From Pseudophaeomoniella oleicola (taxonomy: Eukaryota; Ascomycota; Eurotiomycetes; Phaeomoniellales; Phaeomoniellaceae), in assembly GCA_003868215.1 (NCBI GenBank), contig QWDQ01000001.1, positions 930,001 to 994,000 of the forward strand: 64,000 bases of DNA, in the 5' to 3' direction. Shown here piece by piece: positions 45,078 through 56,547 of the stretch. The position numbers and the translations under genes are program-made. The number at the start of each line of letters is the position of its first letter. Position 1 is the first letter of the stretch. Under the pieces are notes generated by a model, which saw only the letters and a program-made list of their open reading frames with translations, searched no databases and was not told the origin of the DNA.

Positions 45078-46614
45078 TCAAATACTAAATTCAAAAGCAT
45101 ACGCGGTCGTATTATCCGTCTGATACACCGGAAACGACACTTCATCCGCATCATACGCGTGCGCGGCCCATCCCAAGTCAGTCGGTCCGCCGATCACAGC
45201 GCCGTAGTGCACGTTGGAAGGGTTGACGCGGAAGGCGTAGGTGTGGATGTTGAGTGTGCCGTTGGTCGGGAGGCCGAGGGTCGAGAGGTGGGTGAGGCGG
45301 ATGGAGTAGGTGGCGGGGGTGAGGCGGACGCCGGCGAGGATGGAGGCGGTGCCGGAGGAAGGGTCGAAGGTGGCGTAAGTGTCGAGGTGGAGGGAGGAGG
45401 AAGGGCTGGTGCCGAGGCGGTGGCCGGTCATGTTTTGGGCGTAGTATCTATACAGTTGCCAGTCCCCGTTGGGCCAGTAGCCGGAGGCCGTGGGGCTATA
45501 TGTGGAGGAGTTCGTCGCGTTGGGTTTGCCGAGGAGGCTCGCTTCGAAGTCGTGGAGTTGCCAGCCCGAGAGCCAGTTCCCACGTAGGCCGTGGGCGTCG
45601 AGGCGTTCGAGTTGCGAGATCCACCAGGCGGACCCGGCGGGTACTTGTTCTGCGTAGACGCCGTATTCGTTGATGTTGATGGGGCGTTCGGGGAGTCCGT
45701 ACGTGGATAGAAGAGTATGCAGGCCATCGTTTGCTGACAAAAGATCACCGCCACCACCTTCCATATGCCATACGTACTGGTCAGGGATGGAATCATTCGT
45801 TGAAACGAAGGAACACCAGTTCTCCCACCACGTGTTGTTGGCTAGAGGTTCGCCTGCAGAAGCCGGCCCAGAGAGAAGGATCGAGGTTCCAAATTCGGCT
45901 CTGCGGGATGTATCAGCGTTGAATCGCATATGAGGCCAGGCGCATCGTACCTGAACTTATAGTAGGTTCGGCCCCACATCTGCAGGTATTGATCCTGAGG
46001 TCGGTTCCAAAAGCCAGCTCCATCCGGTTCATTCCAGATATCTATGACTATGTCCTTTGTCATGCCGTTTGTCCTCATGTCGCCGAACACATGGACGAGA
46101 TAGTTGTCCCAGTCAACCCATGAATTGTTGTCGCCTGGATATGGGGCAGAGGAGTTCTGTGTCCCGTCCGCTCCCCAGAGATCATGGATCAGGAAGATGA
46201 AAGTGGCATTGTACTTTTGTGCTTCGTTGTAGTTATCGACTACAGTCTGAAGGCGGTTCTATATGAAGATGCCCAATCAGCATACTTTGATTCGCCAGTC
46301 CAATATCTTGGTGATCTGCCTAGTAATTATCCACAACTGACCTCGTACTCTGTAAGTCCCCAGATCCAACCCCGGCCCGGAGCAGGAACCTGGGCACCTC
46401 CTGCTCGTATGTAGTTCAGATCGATGTCGGTGAAATACTGGCTCGGAATCTGGTCGACATTGTTTGGAACGCCATAGAGGATCCCTGAAGCCAAGTGACC
46501 TGGAGTTCCCGTATTGTTTGCAAAATCGACGACGGATGTCATGGTATCCCTTCGAACGATAGGGCCCGCTGTGACACCAAAGCTGAAAAGCGCGAGCAAA
46601 AGAAAAGTAGCCAT
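45078..46614 (-). CDS. Secreted clan-A glycoside hydrolase (GH39-like)
   Basis: Exons are 46614-46342, 46258-45951 and 45900-45078, giving 467 aa. The start MATFLLLALFSFGVTAG is a signal peptide, followed by PIVRR, a possible Kex2 site. The catalytic domain is a TIM barrel: DIDLNYIRAGGAQVPAPGRG early, the acid/base Glu near residue 168 in DIWNEPDGAGFWN, and the nucleophile Glu near 272 in PININEYGVYAEQVPAG. NEP and NEYG spacing fits clan GH-A. The C-terminal 150 residues look like a beta-sandwich. Many N-x-S/T sites are present. I recall close relatives annotated as GH39 in other fungi, but the substrate is not clear. Introns are 83 and 50 nt; the second splits an Arg codon. Confidence 0.88.
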
Positions 46615-47539
46615 GACGTTGGTTGCTCTCACTTATATTTCGGGGAACCGCAGTGAACAGACGATATAATATGTTTCCCATCATGGGCCAATTGACGCAT
46701 TAGTAGGTATTTATATCATTCCGTGTAGGCATAGCCAGCTCCCATCCATCTTCTATGAAGTCACCGGTGGGGTGCTAGCCTTGCAGTGAGTCCTGACCCA
46801 GGACATGTCTAGCAAGCAGGAATTGGCAGAAGCGAGACCTGCAATACGCGATAGTCAAGGCCAAGGTAGAGGACTATGCAGGTACATGATATCCGTTATT
46901 AGCCGAATGCCACAGTTCGAGTGTCTGGAATAGCTTCACGCCCTGAGGTAGAATTATCCGGCCAATTGGCCCTAGATACGACATATCTTCGCTCGTCGGC
47001 AGTATGTACCCCACCGGAGTAGGATTCGACGATATGTCAAGCGTAAAGAAAGACGAGACGCAGGGAAAGATGCTATGAGGGGTACACAATGAAGAAATAT
47101 GTTTCGTGGGGAAATACAGTAAATCCGGGGAAATCGTGGGGTTCGGAATCTCAGATGTCATCAGATAATAATTAAAAGATAATCGTAACCCTCTGGCGCG
47201 GTAGCACAGTGCGGGGGGGGGTCGATCTTGGTTATATGCCTGCGGATGATCATAGTATTCATCACAATGGCCAATATATATCAACATCTTGCACCATACG
47301 GGACTATGACCCCTAGGGATCGTTCATATAACGGTATATCGTCGCATAGCGATAAGGTGACATGTAAAAACCTCAGGGATAGAGGTCTTAACATCTTATT
47401 TTGAAATGAACGTGTCCTATATACACAACGCCAGCCATGCAGACCTCCTCGTTTTGATATCACGTGTCCTTTAATTTAGTCCAAAGAACATCAAGTACAA
47501 CCGTTAAATCTCCATCGGTGCACATCGCCAGGACTCTAT
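46615..47539. other. Intergenic
   Basis: About 0.9 kb containing the promoter of the glycoside hydrolase and the 3' region of the small secreted protein. Frames here lack coding character. Confidence 0.6.
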
Positions 47540-47924
47540 CTACAGATTGTCACAGATGCCGCTGACCTGGGCTTGAGGTGGCCCAACATCAACCGTCATT
47601 TGGCCGGGAGGGCCGAGAGTAGTGACGGAGCCATCCGCACCGAAGAATGTACAGATTGCTCCACCAACGATGCTGATCTGGGAGACGGCAAGATCATTAT
47701 CTGCGAATAGCGAATACATAAGTCGAAGCTCAAACAAAATGGACAACCATGTGCGTACCGATAGTAACAAGGCTGTCATTGACAGGAATCTCCAATGTGT
47801 AAGACTCAGGGCCTCCGGTGAAGGTAACCGTGGCTTCAAATTGGCGAGCGACCTTCTCTGCCGGAGCTGCGTAGGCCATAGCGGCGAGAATGGCAAAAGT
47901 GCCTGCAACAAATGATGTCTTCAT
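47540..47924 (-). CDS. Small secreted protein
   Basis: Exons are 47924-47759 and 47700-47540 (58-nt intron), giving 108 aa. MKTSFVAGTFAILAAMAYAA is a signal peptide; mature sequence starts near APAEKVARQF. The mature part is about 90 aa with two Cys (AICTFF and GICDNL), which could form one disulfide. GGAICTFFGADGSVTTLGPP and the following QMTVDVGPPQAQVSGIC resemble a family of small secreted proteins that I recall in other filamentous ascomycetes; no function is assigned. It is an effector-like candidate by size and secretion only. A good TATA box lies 127 bp upstream. Confidence 0.85.
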
Positions 47925-49154
47925 GATGGATGTTGGTGAATGCTTCGAGATGCTTTGAAGTAAGAGCTCCGCGTGAGAAGGGTGAGTTATGTGTATCGAG
48001 TAGTTGCTGTTTGATGGCAAGAACAATCAGAAGGGCGCCGTTTGATTGCCCTTTTATAGACTGCCATGGTAACCACTGTAGCCATATACTTCAGTAGTGT
48101 ATGCGGCAGTGCATCAGCTCTGCTATTCTTCCCAGCACGGGTGTTACCTTTCAAGATGATGATGACGGCCCCAGTCAGATGTCTGACCACTGCCACATCT
48201 CGTATATGTAGGTAAATGCCAATAGCAGAGCCGCGAGGAAAGTTCGCGGTAGAGACGGAACAGCCTGGGACTTGAGGATCCGAGGCCTGCTAGACATAGT
48301 GACAAGTCCGAAGGTCAGCTGTCAATACCTTGACTTCCGGCTTCTGGAACATGTAAAGGTTACACTCGTATAGCAGAACGACATTCTGATGGAATACTGA
48401 GAGCCTTTCTCGTGTGACCATCAGTCAAGTCTCCACAATAAGCCTGTCAGCGATCCAATGCTCCTGTAGGATGTCTCCAAAGAACAAAATGGATGCTGAT
48501 GTGTCAAGTGAGAGGCGGATGGAAATGCCCTATTTCGTCAGCCTTAGCGACTGGTCGAATCATCGTCGTCGACCGAAAATAGTGACATCTAAGTCATCCT
48601 TATCCATGTTGGGTTAACACTGTAATCGCCAGGGGTTCGGTGATATTATCGGGCAGGATGCCATAGCCGCAAAGCTAGTCAGAGAATCCAACGGTACAAC
48701 CTAACGTTCGTATCGCAGTCTCTTTTGGCAGCTCATTTTCAAGAATTGTTTAATATTCATGTCCCGATAAAATGTGAAAGCTATAGGTATGTTGTGTATA
48801 GAGATGGAAAGTCGTTGGTCGTTGTTGATATACGGACGGCATGCGATGCAAGGAAGATGTAAGCAGAATCACACGAAACGTCGGATCATACCCGCGAATG
48901 ACCTCCTGCCTATGAGGCACCTACATTTCACCTCACCGTCAATCCCGGAGACCCTACAACAACAACAACTGTCAGAATATCTAATCTTCGGAATTACAAG
49001 AGCGTATGCAGTCCTTTTCACATTTTACAACGAGACCACAACGAGACCACTACAGTGGTTGGATTGTGTTGTATGGATACTTGATAGATACCGCGTGATG
49101 AACTCGATTTCGAATCGACGAAGAGAACAGGCAGGCAAACAGACCAGAACGGTC
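47925..49154. other. Intergenic
   Basis: 1.2 kb containing the promoter of the small secreted protein and the 3' side of the FHS transporter. No gene is seen. Confidence 0.6.
48051..48058 (-). promoter_or_regulatory. TATA box for the small secreted protein
   Basis: It reads TATAAAAG on the minus strand, 127 bp upstream of the ATG at 47924, a standard distance for a strong regulated fungal promoter. Confidence 0.5.
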
Positions 49155-50577
49155 TCAAACTTTTTCAGCCGGCTGTGTAATAGCCGCTGATTCAACATGA
49201 CTCGGTACCTCTATGTCTTGATTCCATGTATCAAGGTCCTTCTTGCCCGATGTATTGATGTACAAGGGGTACACTCCGAGGACTGCGAAAGCCACTGTGG
49301 GAACAATAAAGCTCTTCTGGACACCCCAAGCTTTCGCGATCTTCCCTTGCACAGGTGCAAGTGTTGCACCACCTGAGATGCATGCGACAAGGAGATTCGA
49401 ACCAATCTTGCTAAATCGACCAAGACCTTTTTCGCCTGTTGCGAAGATTGTCGGAAAAATAGTCGATTCGAAGAACATGATAAGCATCGCGAAAGCAATA
49501 CCGCCCCGACCGGGGATGAACATCGCTCCAAGTGAGGACATGATACAGCCGAAAGTGAAAGCAGCCAGAACAATACGTGGATTGAGATAATAGTCCATCA
49601 TAGACGCGAAGAGTCGACCGATAGCAAAGAGGCCCTGAGCAATTGCCAAATACTGCCCAGCTTTTCTGTCAGTGATGCTCGTGACCTCGACGCAGTAGTT
49701 GATGAACCACTGCGCAACAGTGACTTGGGCACCGAGACAGAGAAAGACCCCAGCAGCAGCAAGCCATAGTCGGATGTACTTCCTGTCGCACATATTCCTC
49801 CTCGCATCCTTGAGCGACTCCCATAGAGATGCCGGCAATTGCGCCATAGCATCGCCTTCATCCTCGTTGATTTCTGGAATATACTTGGCCAAGATGATGT
49901 AAAGAAACGCTAGCCCTACTGTAAAGCCACCCATTATCTCGTATAGCTTCACTATGGGATCGGTACTGTCGACACCGTGTGCGAAGATGACCATTGAGGC
50001 AATGAGAGCGGCGACGACAGTCGCAGCTGCTGCCCAAAATTGCGCGAAGTTGAGACGCATTTCTGCCCATTTGATCGGACCGCAATTGGCGATATACGGG
50101 TTTGCAGAATTCTCCAATGTAGAAACACCGAGACCAAGGATACATTGGGCAATGTTCATACCCGCGAAAGATCCTGCCTTGGTTGTCGGACACATGAGGA
50201 AAGCACCAAGCGCTAGGAGAATAAGACCAGTAACAAAGGTGGCTCTGTAGCCAAATCGGCTTTTGACGGGCCCGGAGATCACTAGGACGCCGAAGATATA
50301 TGCGCCATAGTACGCTGCCGCTAAAACAGAGGACCTTTCTTTGTCAATGCCCATCAGGTTTTGGACTGCCTTGTTCATGTTGTCAAGGAGGCCATAAGCG
50401 AAACCCTGCAAGAAAACATGAGCATAGTGTTTACTACGTTAGACTAAATAGGGTTGTACTCACCCACATGGTGAACAAGAAGCTGACAAGAGCGACAGGA
50501 CCTTTTGGTTGTCTCCTTCTCAGATCCGCATAACGGGTAGGTCCAGTTCGTTCCGTCCACTTGGAAAGGGTCGACAT
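49155..50577 (-). CDS. FHS-family sugar transporter (fucose permease-like)
   Basis: Exons are 50577-50464 and 50405-49155 (58-nt intron, phase 0), giving 454 aa. It encodes a plasma-membrane MFS symporter of the fucose:H+/FHS group. The first TM leads into WGFAYGLLDNMNKAVQNLMG, matching the FucP start. Further landmarks are AAYYGAYIFGVLVISGPVKS in TM2, LGLGVSTLENSANPYIANCG in TM4-5, AQWFINYCVEV in TM7 and GKKDLDTWNQDIEVPS in the tail. The L-fucose, galactose or other hexose substrate is not resolved. It is the right-hand member of a co-oriented group with a secreted glycosidase and a small secreted protein. Confidence 0.9.
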
Positions 50578-51364
50578 CCTCGCAACGTTGTGTATAGTCA
50601 ACTTGGCGGTCGAGATTGGAATTGTAGTGAGCAAGACGCAGACGGGCGATGTGTTTGAAATCGAAGGGTTTGTAGACTCAGTGAGTATCAGAGATAAATC
50701 AACGATCCTGTGAGGTCTGATAAAGCATGACAATTTATGAATGACACGCATCCGGGGACGCGATGCTATTTGAACCGTTTTGCAACAACCACTATGCCGT
50801 GCCTGGCTTTGGCACTCATATGTCCAGCGTTAGGATATGCTTTATGTAGATGGCCTTGTGACAGCCCGAAACTTCATAATGACAATTGTCGTAACCTGTG
50901 GAAGACGTGGAAACCATGGAGCCTAAGCTTAGAGTCTTCAAGAACACAAAACAAGAAGAAGGAATATAATACCTCATAGAAAATAAACACAAGAGAAGGA
51001 GAAACAAATGAGAGTTAGCTCAATTTTGTATGATAAACATTAGCCGGACAGAAGCTTCGGAGCTGCAAGGTTTGGCGACACTGGGGATGTTGGGGTAAGA
51101 CAAACTGTATCTCAATATTCGTCGGGAACATCATGAAATACCACGCCGGGGTCACCATCTACACGTCGCCGACTTTCCCAAAGCTGAACCAAGGAAGATG
51201 AATATCTCCAGAGCGATACCAAGGAAGAGCCTGATGATTTGAGTGAAATGTTTCCCCACATTAGGTAAGCAATCGTCATCAATTCCAGCGTCACAATTCG
51301 AGACCAAACGGCGACATTCGCATGTCCTAAACACTTAGGTAGGCGCAGAAACAAGTGACTTGTA
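50578..51364. other. Intergenic, divergent promoters
   Basis: About 0.8 kb between the FHS transporter (minus) and the flavoprotein (plus). No gene or distinctive motif is seen. Confidence 0.6.
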
Positions 51365-52057
51365 ATGGCTCGGAAGCGCAAAACACAGGAAGAGCAGGGC
51401 GGCGCCTACGCGCGAGTTCCCAAGCGCAAGGCCAGCGAACAGAAGGAAGCTCAATCGCAAGATCATTATGGCTTCAATGAGTATCCAGCTTCTAAAGTCT
51501 ACCGGCTTATCGAGCCCGGGCCTGTGCTAATGGTCACGACAGGGTCGCTGGCCGACTCGACGCATAATGTCATGACCATCGGATTCCATATGGTGATGCA
51601 GCATGAATCGCCCCCTCTCATCGGCATCTCCCTCGGCCCGTGGGACGCTTCTTTTGAAACCCTCAAAAAGCAGCGTGAATGCGTACTGGTCGTACCATCT
51701 GTCGAGATGGCTGGTGTGGTCGTTGATGTCGGGAATTGCTCCGCTGACGACGATCGTGAGACAAGTAAATGGCAACGCTTCGGCTTGGATGCACTCCCAG
51801 CCGCAAAGGTCGAGGCCCCGTTGGTTGGAGGCTCCCACGTAATTTCGAACATCGAGTGCGTGGTTGAAGACACGAAAATGGTCAGCAAATACTCAATGTG
51901 GGTTCTGAAGCCCGTGAAGGCGTGGATCAACCCAGCCAAAATGCCTGGGGATGGCGGGAAGATGTTCCATCATCGAGGCGATGGCACTTTTGCCATCGAT
52001 GGGGACATTCTGGATTTGAAGGATAGGATGGTCAAATGGCAGGAGTTTCAAGACTGA
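51365..52057 (+). CDS. Flavin-reductase-like FMN-binding split-barrel protein
   Basis: Single exon, 230 aa. The N-terminal 30 residues are basic (MARKRKTQEEQ). The rest is a flavin-reductase-like domain: VYRLIEPGPVLMVTTGSLAD, MTIGFHMVMQHESPPLIGIS, RECVLVVPSVEMAGVVVDVG and HVISNIECVV. This family binds FMN noncovalently and carries out NAD(P)H-dependent flavin reduction or related chemistry; substrate and partner are unknown. The C-terminal GDGTFAIDGDILDLKDRM region is the usual family ending. It converges with POP7. Confidence 0.88.
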   Translation: MARKRKTQEEQGGAYARVPKRKASEQKEAQSQDHYGFNEYPASKVYRLIEPGPVLMVTTGSLADSTHNVMTIGFHMVMQHESPPLIGISLGPWDASFETLKKQRECVLVVPSVEMAGVVVDVGNCSADDDRETSKWQRFGLDALPAAKVEAPLVGGSHVISNIECVVEDTKMVSKYSMWVLKPVKAWINPAKMPGDGGKMFHHRGDGTFAIDGDILDLKDRMVKWQEFQD

Positions 52058-52337
52058 TCATTTCTTTCTCGCTGGATTCAACGACTCTATAGTACCGAGT
52101 ACCTCAGTCCATGGTGCTGGCATTGAGCCCCCTAATTTCCGATGCTTGATTAACTCACTTCTTACAAATAGGCTCGACATAGTGATACAGCGCAAACGTA
52201 TCAACGCAACTCTCATGTGGCAGGTGGTGCTCGTCCATAGCATGCTTTCAGTCGAGATTTCCATCTCTAGACATTTTGCAATATCTGAGCAGTATTGTGC
52301 CTTTGCAACCTCATGATGATTGCAACCTTCGGCCGAC

Positions 52338-53289
52338 TCATCCTTTCAAAGATATGGCGATCTCCACCATTTTGACCCAACGCGTCCTCGCTTCGGGTAG
52401 CTCCTCCGGATCATACATTGGGCGTTTTTTTCTTCGTCGACTCGCTCTTGACCTAGTAGCCTTGATAGACGTATTCGCCGCGTTAGCTGCTGAAGAGTGT
52501 TCTGTGCCCTCCGCCTCTGGCCTTGCCTCTCCATTGCGCATCTCAAGAGCGCTCGATTGAGACACCGGCTGAGCTTCTAGGGGCTGCTCGGCGCTGTCCA
52601 GAGACACAGGCTCCGCAACGACTTCCAAGTTCTCACTGCCCAACCGCGCGTTGTCTTTTTCTCCATTCCCCTTATCCATATTCACTGAAGTTCCTGGATG
52701 CCTCTCAACGATATCGTCAACCACCACAACGCTACCAGTCTTAACCTCAACATCAACTGCCATCTCCTTCTCCTTCTCGCGAAACCATTGTCCGACATTC
52801 AGGGCCTGCTTCATTGCCATACCGGTTGCTTTTACATAAACTTTTTCCTCTTTCGAGAGTTTGCTACCTTCGGCGAGCCGTGCCAATTTGTCTTTGTCAC
52901 CACCATGACCATCAACGAGCTTGACGTTTTTCATAGCACGCTTCTCAACTTGCTGTAGAAGCTTCCGGACTCGCTTTACTGCTGCCATTATGGGAGTATT
53001 CTTCGATACATAGACTACTTTTGGTACCGAAGACCCCGCGTACAAGTTAGCCACGGGGGGATGTTGTAGTGGGCGACGACTGATCGTGGTGTCTATTAAC
53101 CATTAGATGCAAAGACGGGGTGCAACTCCAGGAAACCATACCTTGGGGCAATCTCTTTAAATCGGCATTCTTCTTGTCGAAATTCAAGTTCGATAAGCTG
53201 AGGTCACCTCCTGTAGAGCCTGCCACAGATTCTGATCTCTTGCGCTTCTGTGAGCGCTGTGCGCCGGTGCTTCGGGAGGCGGTAGTCAT
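52338..53289 (-). CDS. pop7: RNase P/MRP subunit Pop7-like (Alba fold)
   Basis: Exons are 53289-53142 and 53092-52338 (49-nt intron), giving 300 aa. The first exon is basic (SQKRKRSES). The Alba-like core is ANLYAGSSVPKVVYVSKNTP, then MAAVKRVRKLLQQVEKR and DKLARLAEGSKLSKEEKVYV, the Pop7/Rpp20 pattern. Pop7 binds RNA with Pop6 in RNase P and RNase MRP. The C-terminal half is a low-complexity extension absent from yeast Pop7, ending in basic RSRASRRRKKRP and PEARTRWVKMVEI. The first in-frame ATG at 53289 was used. Confidence 0.85.
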
Positions 53290-53640
53290 GCTGCTGATGC
53301 CGTCCTGCTCGGGCAATGCTCTTTCGATAATTAAAGCTTCACCTGGACGGTACGTAAAGAGAGCAGCACCGCTGCTCTTGCTTGATGCTCTTCAAGTCAT
53401 ATTTGCTACAATATCTCCTGAAAGATTTCGTCTCTACGACCAACGCGACAGTTATAGCAGGAGCTTCCCCACAACAAACCCGTATATTACGGTAACCCCA
53501 CGAGCACTTTGCGGTTACTTTTTGTTATCTTATCAACAGGTAATTAACTTACACGAGGATTATTTACCTTCGATTAGGACCTGAGATTCCGGGCAAAGAA
53601 GCATGGCGTTGATCGCACGAGGCTGCCGCTGACACTCCTG
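53290..53640. promoter_or_regulatory. Divergent promoter between POP7 and LIP2
   Basis: The 351-bp gap separates outward-facing starts at 53289 (minus) and 53641 (plus). No clear box is seen. Confidence 0.55.
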
Positions 53641-54399
53641 ATGCGGCTCGCCCACCTGTCCCTCACCTCACGCTTGACACCCTATACCCACGGTCTAGAA
53701 GTCCAATCTCGGCTGATCCAGCGACATGTCAACTACAAAGCCTTGACTTCTCGCCGTGCTGTGGCACCCAATGAAACGTCTCCTCTGCCTCCAGACCCTG
53801 TCATCCTGACCCTTCAACACACACCGACGTACACGATAGGGCGCCGCGAACTCGGCAAGATCCCCGACTCGCAGAAGCAATATCTCACGGAGAATTCTCG
53901 TGCTCACTTCCATGAATCACCCCGTGGTGGTCAGATAACTTACCATGCCCCCGGGCAGTTAGTCGCTTACCCGATCCTTGACCTGAGACGCCACCACTTG
54001 ACGCCACGCTGCTATATCCGTCTCCTCGAGAATACTATTATTGCTACCGTAAAGAAATTCGGGGTCGAAGGTGTCACAACAGATAATCCGGGGGTATGGC
54101 TGCCTGGCGGCCAAAAGAAAATAGCATCTATAGGCGTTAATGTGAGGAGAGGTGTTACTGGGCATGGAACAGCGATAAACGTGGAAGATAGACGTGGGGA
54201 TTTAGAGTGGGGATTTGGTAGGATTGTTGCGTGCGGATTAGAAGGTAAAGCGGTAACATGGTTAGAAATAGAGGGAGGCAGGAACAAGAAGGGAGGACAG
54301 CTGGAGGTAGCGGACGTCGAGGAAATGTTCGTCAACGAATTGGCCAAGGGTCTTGGTGGCGTTGAAGTGTATCACATGAATGAACAAGAAATCATATGA
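53641..54399 (+). CDS. lip2: Octanoyltransferase (LipB/Lip2)
   Basis: Single exon, 252 aa. It moves an octanoyl group from acyl carrier protein to lipoyl domains, the first step of mitochondrial lipoate synthesis. The N-terminus MRLAHLSLTSRLTPYT suits a mitochondrial signal. Family motifs are TLQHTPTYTIGRRE, RGGQITYHAPGQLVAYPILD (about 95-114), NPGVWLPGGQKKIASIGVNV (Lys160 is the catalytic lysine position) and VTGHGTAINV. Cys198 in VACGLEGK is the expected acyl-enzyme Cys. Length matches fungal Lip2. Confidence 0.94.
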   Translation: MRLAHLSLTSRLTPYTHGLEVQSRLIQRHVNYKALTSRRAVAPNETSPLPPDPVILTLQHTPTYTIGRRELGKIPDSQKQYLTENSRAHFHESPRGGQITYHAPGQLVAYPILDLRRHHLTPRCYIRLLENTIIATVKKFGVEGVTTDNPGVWLPGGQKKIASIGVNVRRGVTGHGTAINVEDRRGDLEWGFGRIVACGLEGKAVTWLEIEGGRNKKGGQLEVADVEEMFVNELAKGLGGVEVYHMNEQEII

Positions 54400-54906
54400 G
54401 AGGCCCAAGTGGAATCCGTTCAACTTTGGATTAATTGGTAATGCTGTTGGAAAGAGTGACGATGTAACAACACGCAATACCATAGGGGTTGAATTGCCAT
54501 AACTTCATCACAGCTAATGAGCCGTCCTAGTCCCAATTCTTGCGGAAGGGAGTCAAGGACCCATATCCTAGCTCTAATAATCTTGACAAGGAAAGAAATT
54601 ACCAAACGGGATGAGCTCCAGATGCTGCTGAACGAAGCCAATTTTGTGATCAGTTTGTCCATGCCCCAAAAAGGATCCCATTTTGCGCGAGGAAGAGAGG
54701 AAAATTCAAGGAAGGTCAATTTTGATCCTGCCCACCATTACGTTGTTGCCCGGGTGGGTTAAAACTGCTAATAAAATGCCCAGATAAGATGCGTCAAATT
54801 CTTCGATATTGAGAAAGGAGAGATTTGTCCAGCGGACAAGTTGCCGTTAACGTCGTTTCTTTGGTAAACATCCCTGCATGGTCTTCGTGGGGATTTCCAT
54901 ATGTCC
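54400..54906. other. Intergenic between convergent genes
   Basis: About 0.5 kb of 3' sequence between LIP2 and the otubain gene. I see no gene; short open frames here lack motifs. Confidence 0.6.
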
Positions 54907-56547
54907 TTATTTATGTTTCTTGATAGAGTTTTGACGGCCAGGACGAGATCGTAGAACAGCCCCTGTTAATTTGGTACTACTCGCTCTGCGTGTGCGTGGC
55001 TTGTGACCCTGGTCTTCGGGATTATACTGCTGAGGATGGAAGCTTGAATTTCGAAAGTGGTTCGGGTTGAATGGCGAGCTTTCTTATGTTAGGTGAGATC
55101 TCTTGTGGTAGGACGGTACCGTACTCACTTCTTGAATACCGCAGTGGTCAAAGGACCGTTTGGATCCGTTTGGAAGGTGTACGGATTGAACCTGATACGA
55201 TCGTCTCCTGCAGGAGGGAGATGCACTGGCGGTGGAAGCACACCCTTGGCAGACACTGCGCTCACTTCCGCTGGGGGTGTGCTGGCGGTGGAACTCGTAT
55301 TATCAGGACGTGGAGCATACTGCCATGAACCTTGATAGCTTGGTGCTGGGTACGGAGCCATGGAAGATGTGAACCCCGATACAAGTGATGCACTTGGAGT
55401 TACTATAGAAGCCGCGTCGAGCCCAATGCCTGTGAGGTACTCATTACTTGCGAACGTATGCGTATACTCCGGAAGCCGATGCTGAAGGTTGACCACCACT
55501 GGTGCTGTATTACGGTAGACTATATCATAATGGCCTCTGTGGATGTCCGGTAAGTAATAACTCTGGGAAGGGAGAAAAAGGACCGACGTACGGGCGGTAG
55601 AGCAGCTCAATTACTGCGACCGGGTCAGGTTGGTCAGCAAGACGGTGCGGTGTAACCTGGTCGCCACTACTGCGGTCAAGGTAGAGAACGTCCAAAGCAA
55701 AACCCGCCGGACCGATAACGCCAGTAGCTAGAGCTTGTATACTGACGTTTTCGATCTCTTGTGTTTGGGGCTCTATTGTATTGCGACACCACTCATCTAG
55801 CGGTCGATCCACAAAATCAGAGTAGATCTCGGGATGCGATTGAACGTAACAACTTGTCATCAACTATTCCCCTCCGTTAGTATGGAAGAAGAGAGACGAA
55901 AGGCCGAGAACGCACCTTGAAGTGATAGATGAAGCTATTGGAAATGTTTTCATCGGTATTGAAAGCATCCAACAGCAAGGACTCCTGAGCATTTCCTGTT
56001 AGGATAGTGTCGTGTAATTTTTGCATGAAGCTGAAGGTCTCGTCTATGGCGAAATCGACCAAGCTCAAGTCATAACCCAGTGCCTCTAGCCCGGCGTTGA
56101 AAGCTCGAAGTCGAGTCATCTCTGTCTGTAGCCGCGCTGCATTTTTGAGAGACAGTAAAGTCTCAAAATATGCAAACACGGACGCTATGTAAGTTAGTAC
56201 CTTTGAAAGCAGTACCAACCCGGTCACAAACCTGTCCATCCACACTTGCCGTCTCCTCTAATTGGACGCCATTCAGAATGGTCTCTGGACAACGCCTGCT
56301 ACTAGTTAGAAGACACCAGGCATCGCAATGTGAGACATACCGCAATCTTCGTCTTGAACAATTCGTGCCCAGCTTGATATTCGGTAATGAGCGTTGAGAC
56401 GGATTCGCGTTGTTTCACAAGAGGGCCCTTTATGATGTTATACTCGACGCTATCGGAAGGCCTGAGAAAACGTACCTCAACGTCTGGTTGATAGGCATCA
56501 GAACGCCTCTGGAATTCCTCCCTTTCAGCGTCTGCGTCGGAAGACAT
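54907..56547 (-). CDS. Otubain deubiquitinase (peptidase C65)
   Basis: Exons are 56547-56341, 56298-56232, 56184-55916, 55863-55592, 55536-55129 and 55078-54907, giving 464 aa. It cleaves ubiquitin chains. Catalytic parts: RPIRGDGKCGWTASVFAYFE with Asp85 and Cys88, and LYRPGHYDIVYRN with His274. Between them are RPLDEWCRNTIEPQTQEIEN and GFALDVLYLDRSSGDQV, both standard in C65. The catalytic Cys segment sits on a 67-nt exon, so automated models can miss it. Exon 2 has a TAG-CAG double acceptor, so Gln70 may be optional. The last exon encodes NSPFNPNHFRN and a basic tail ending QNSIKKHK; acceptor choice there (55079) is the one that keeps a long frame. Confidence 0.9.
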
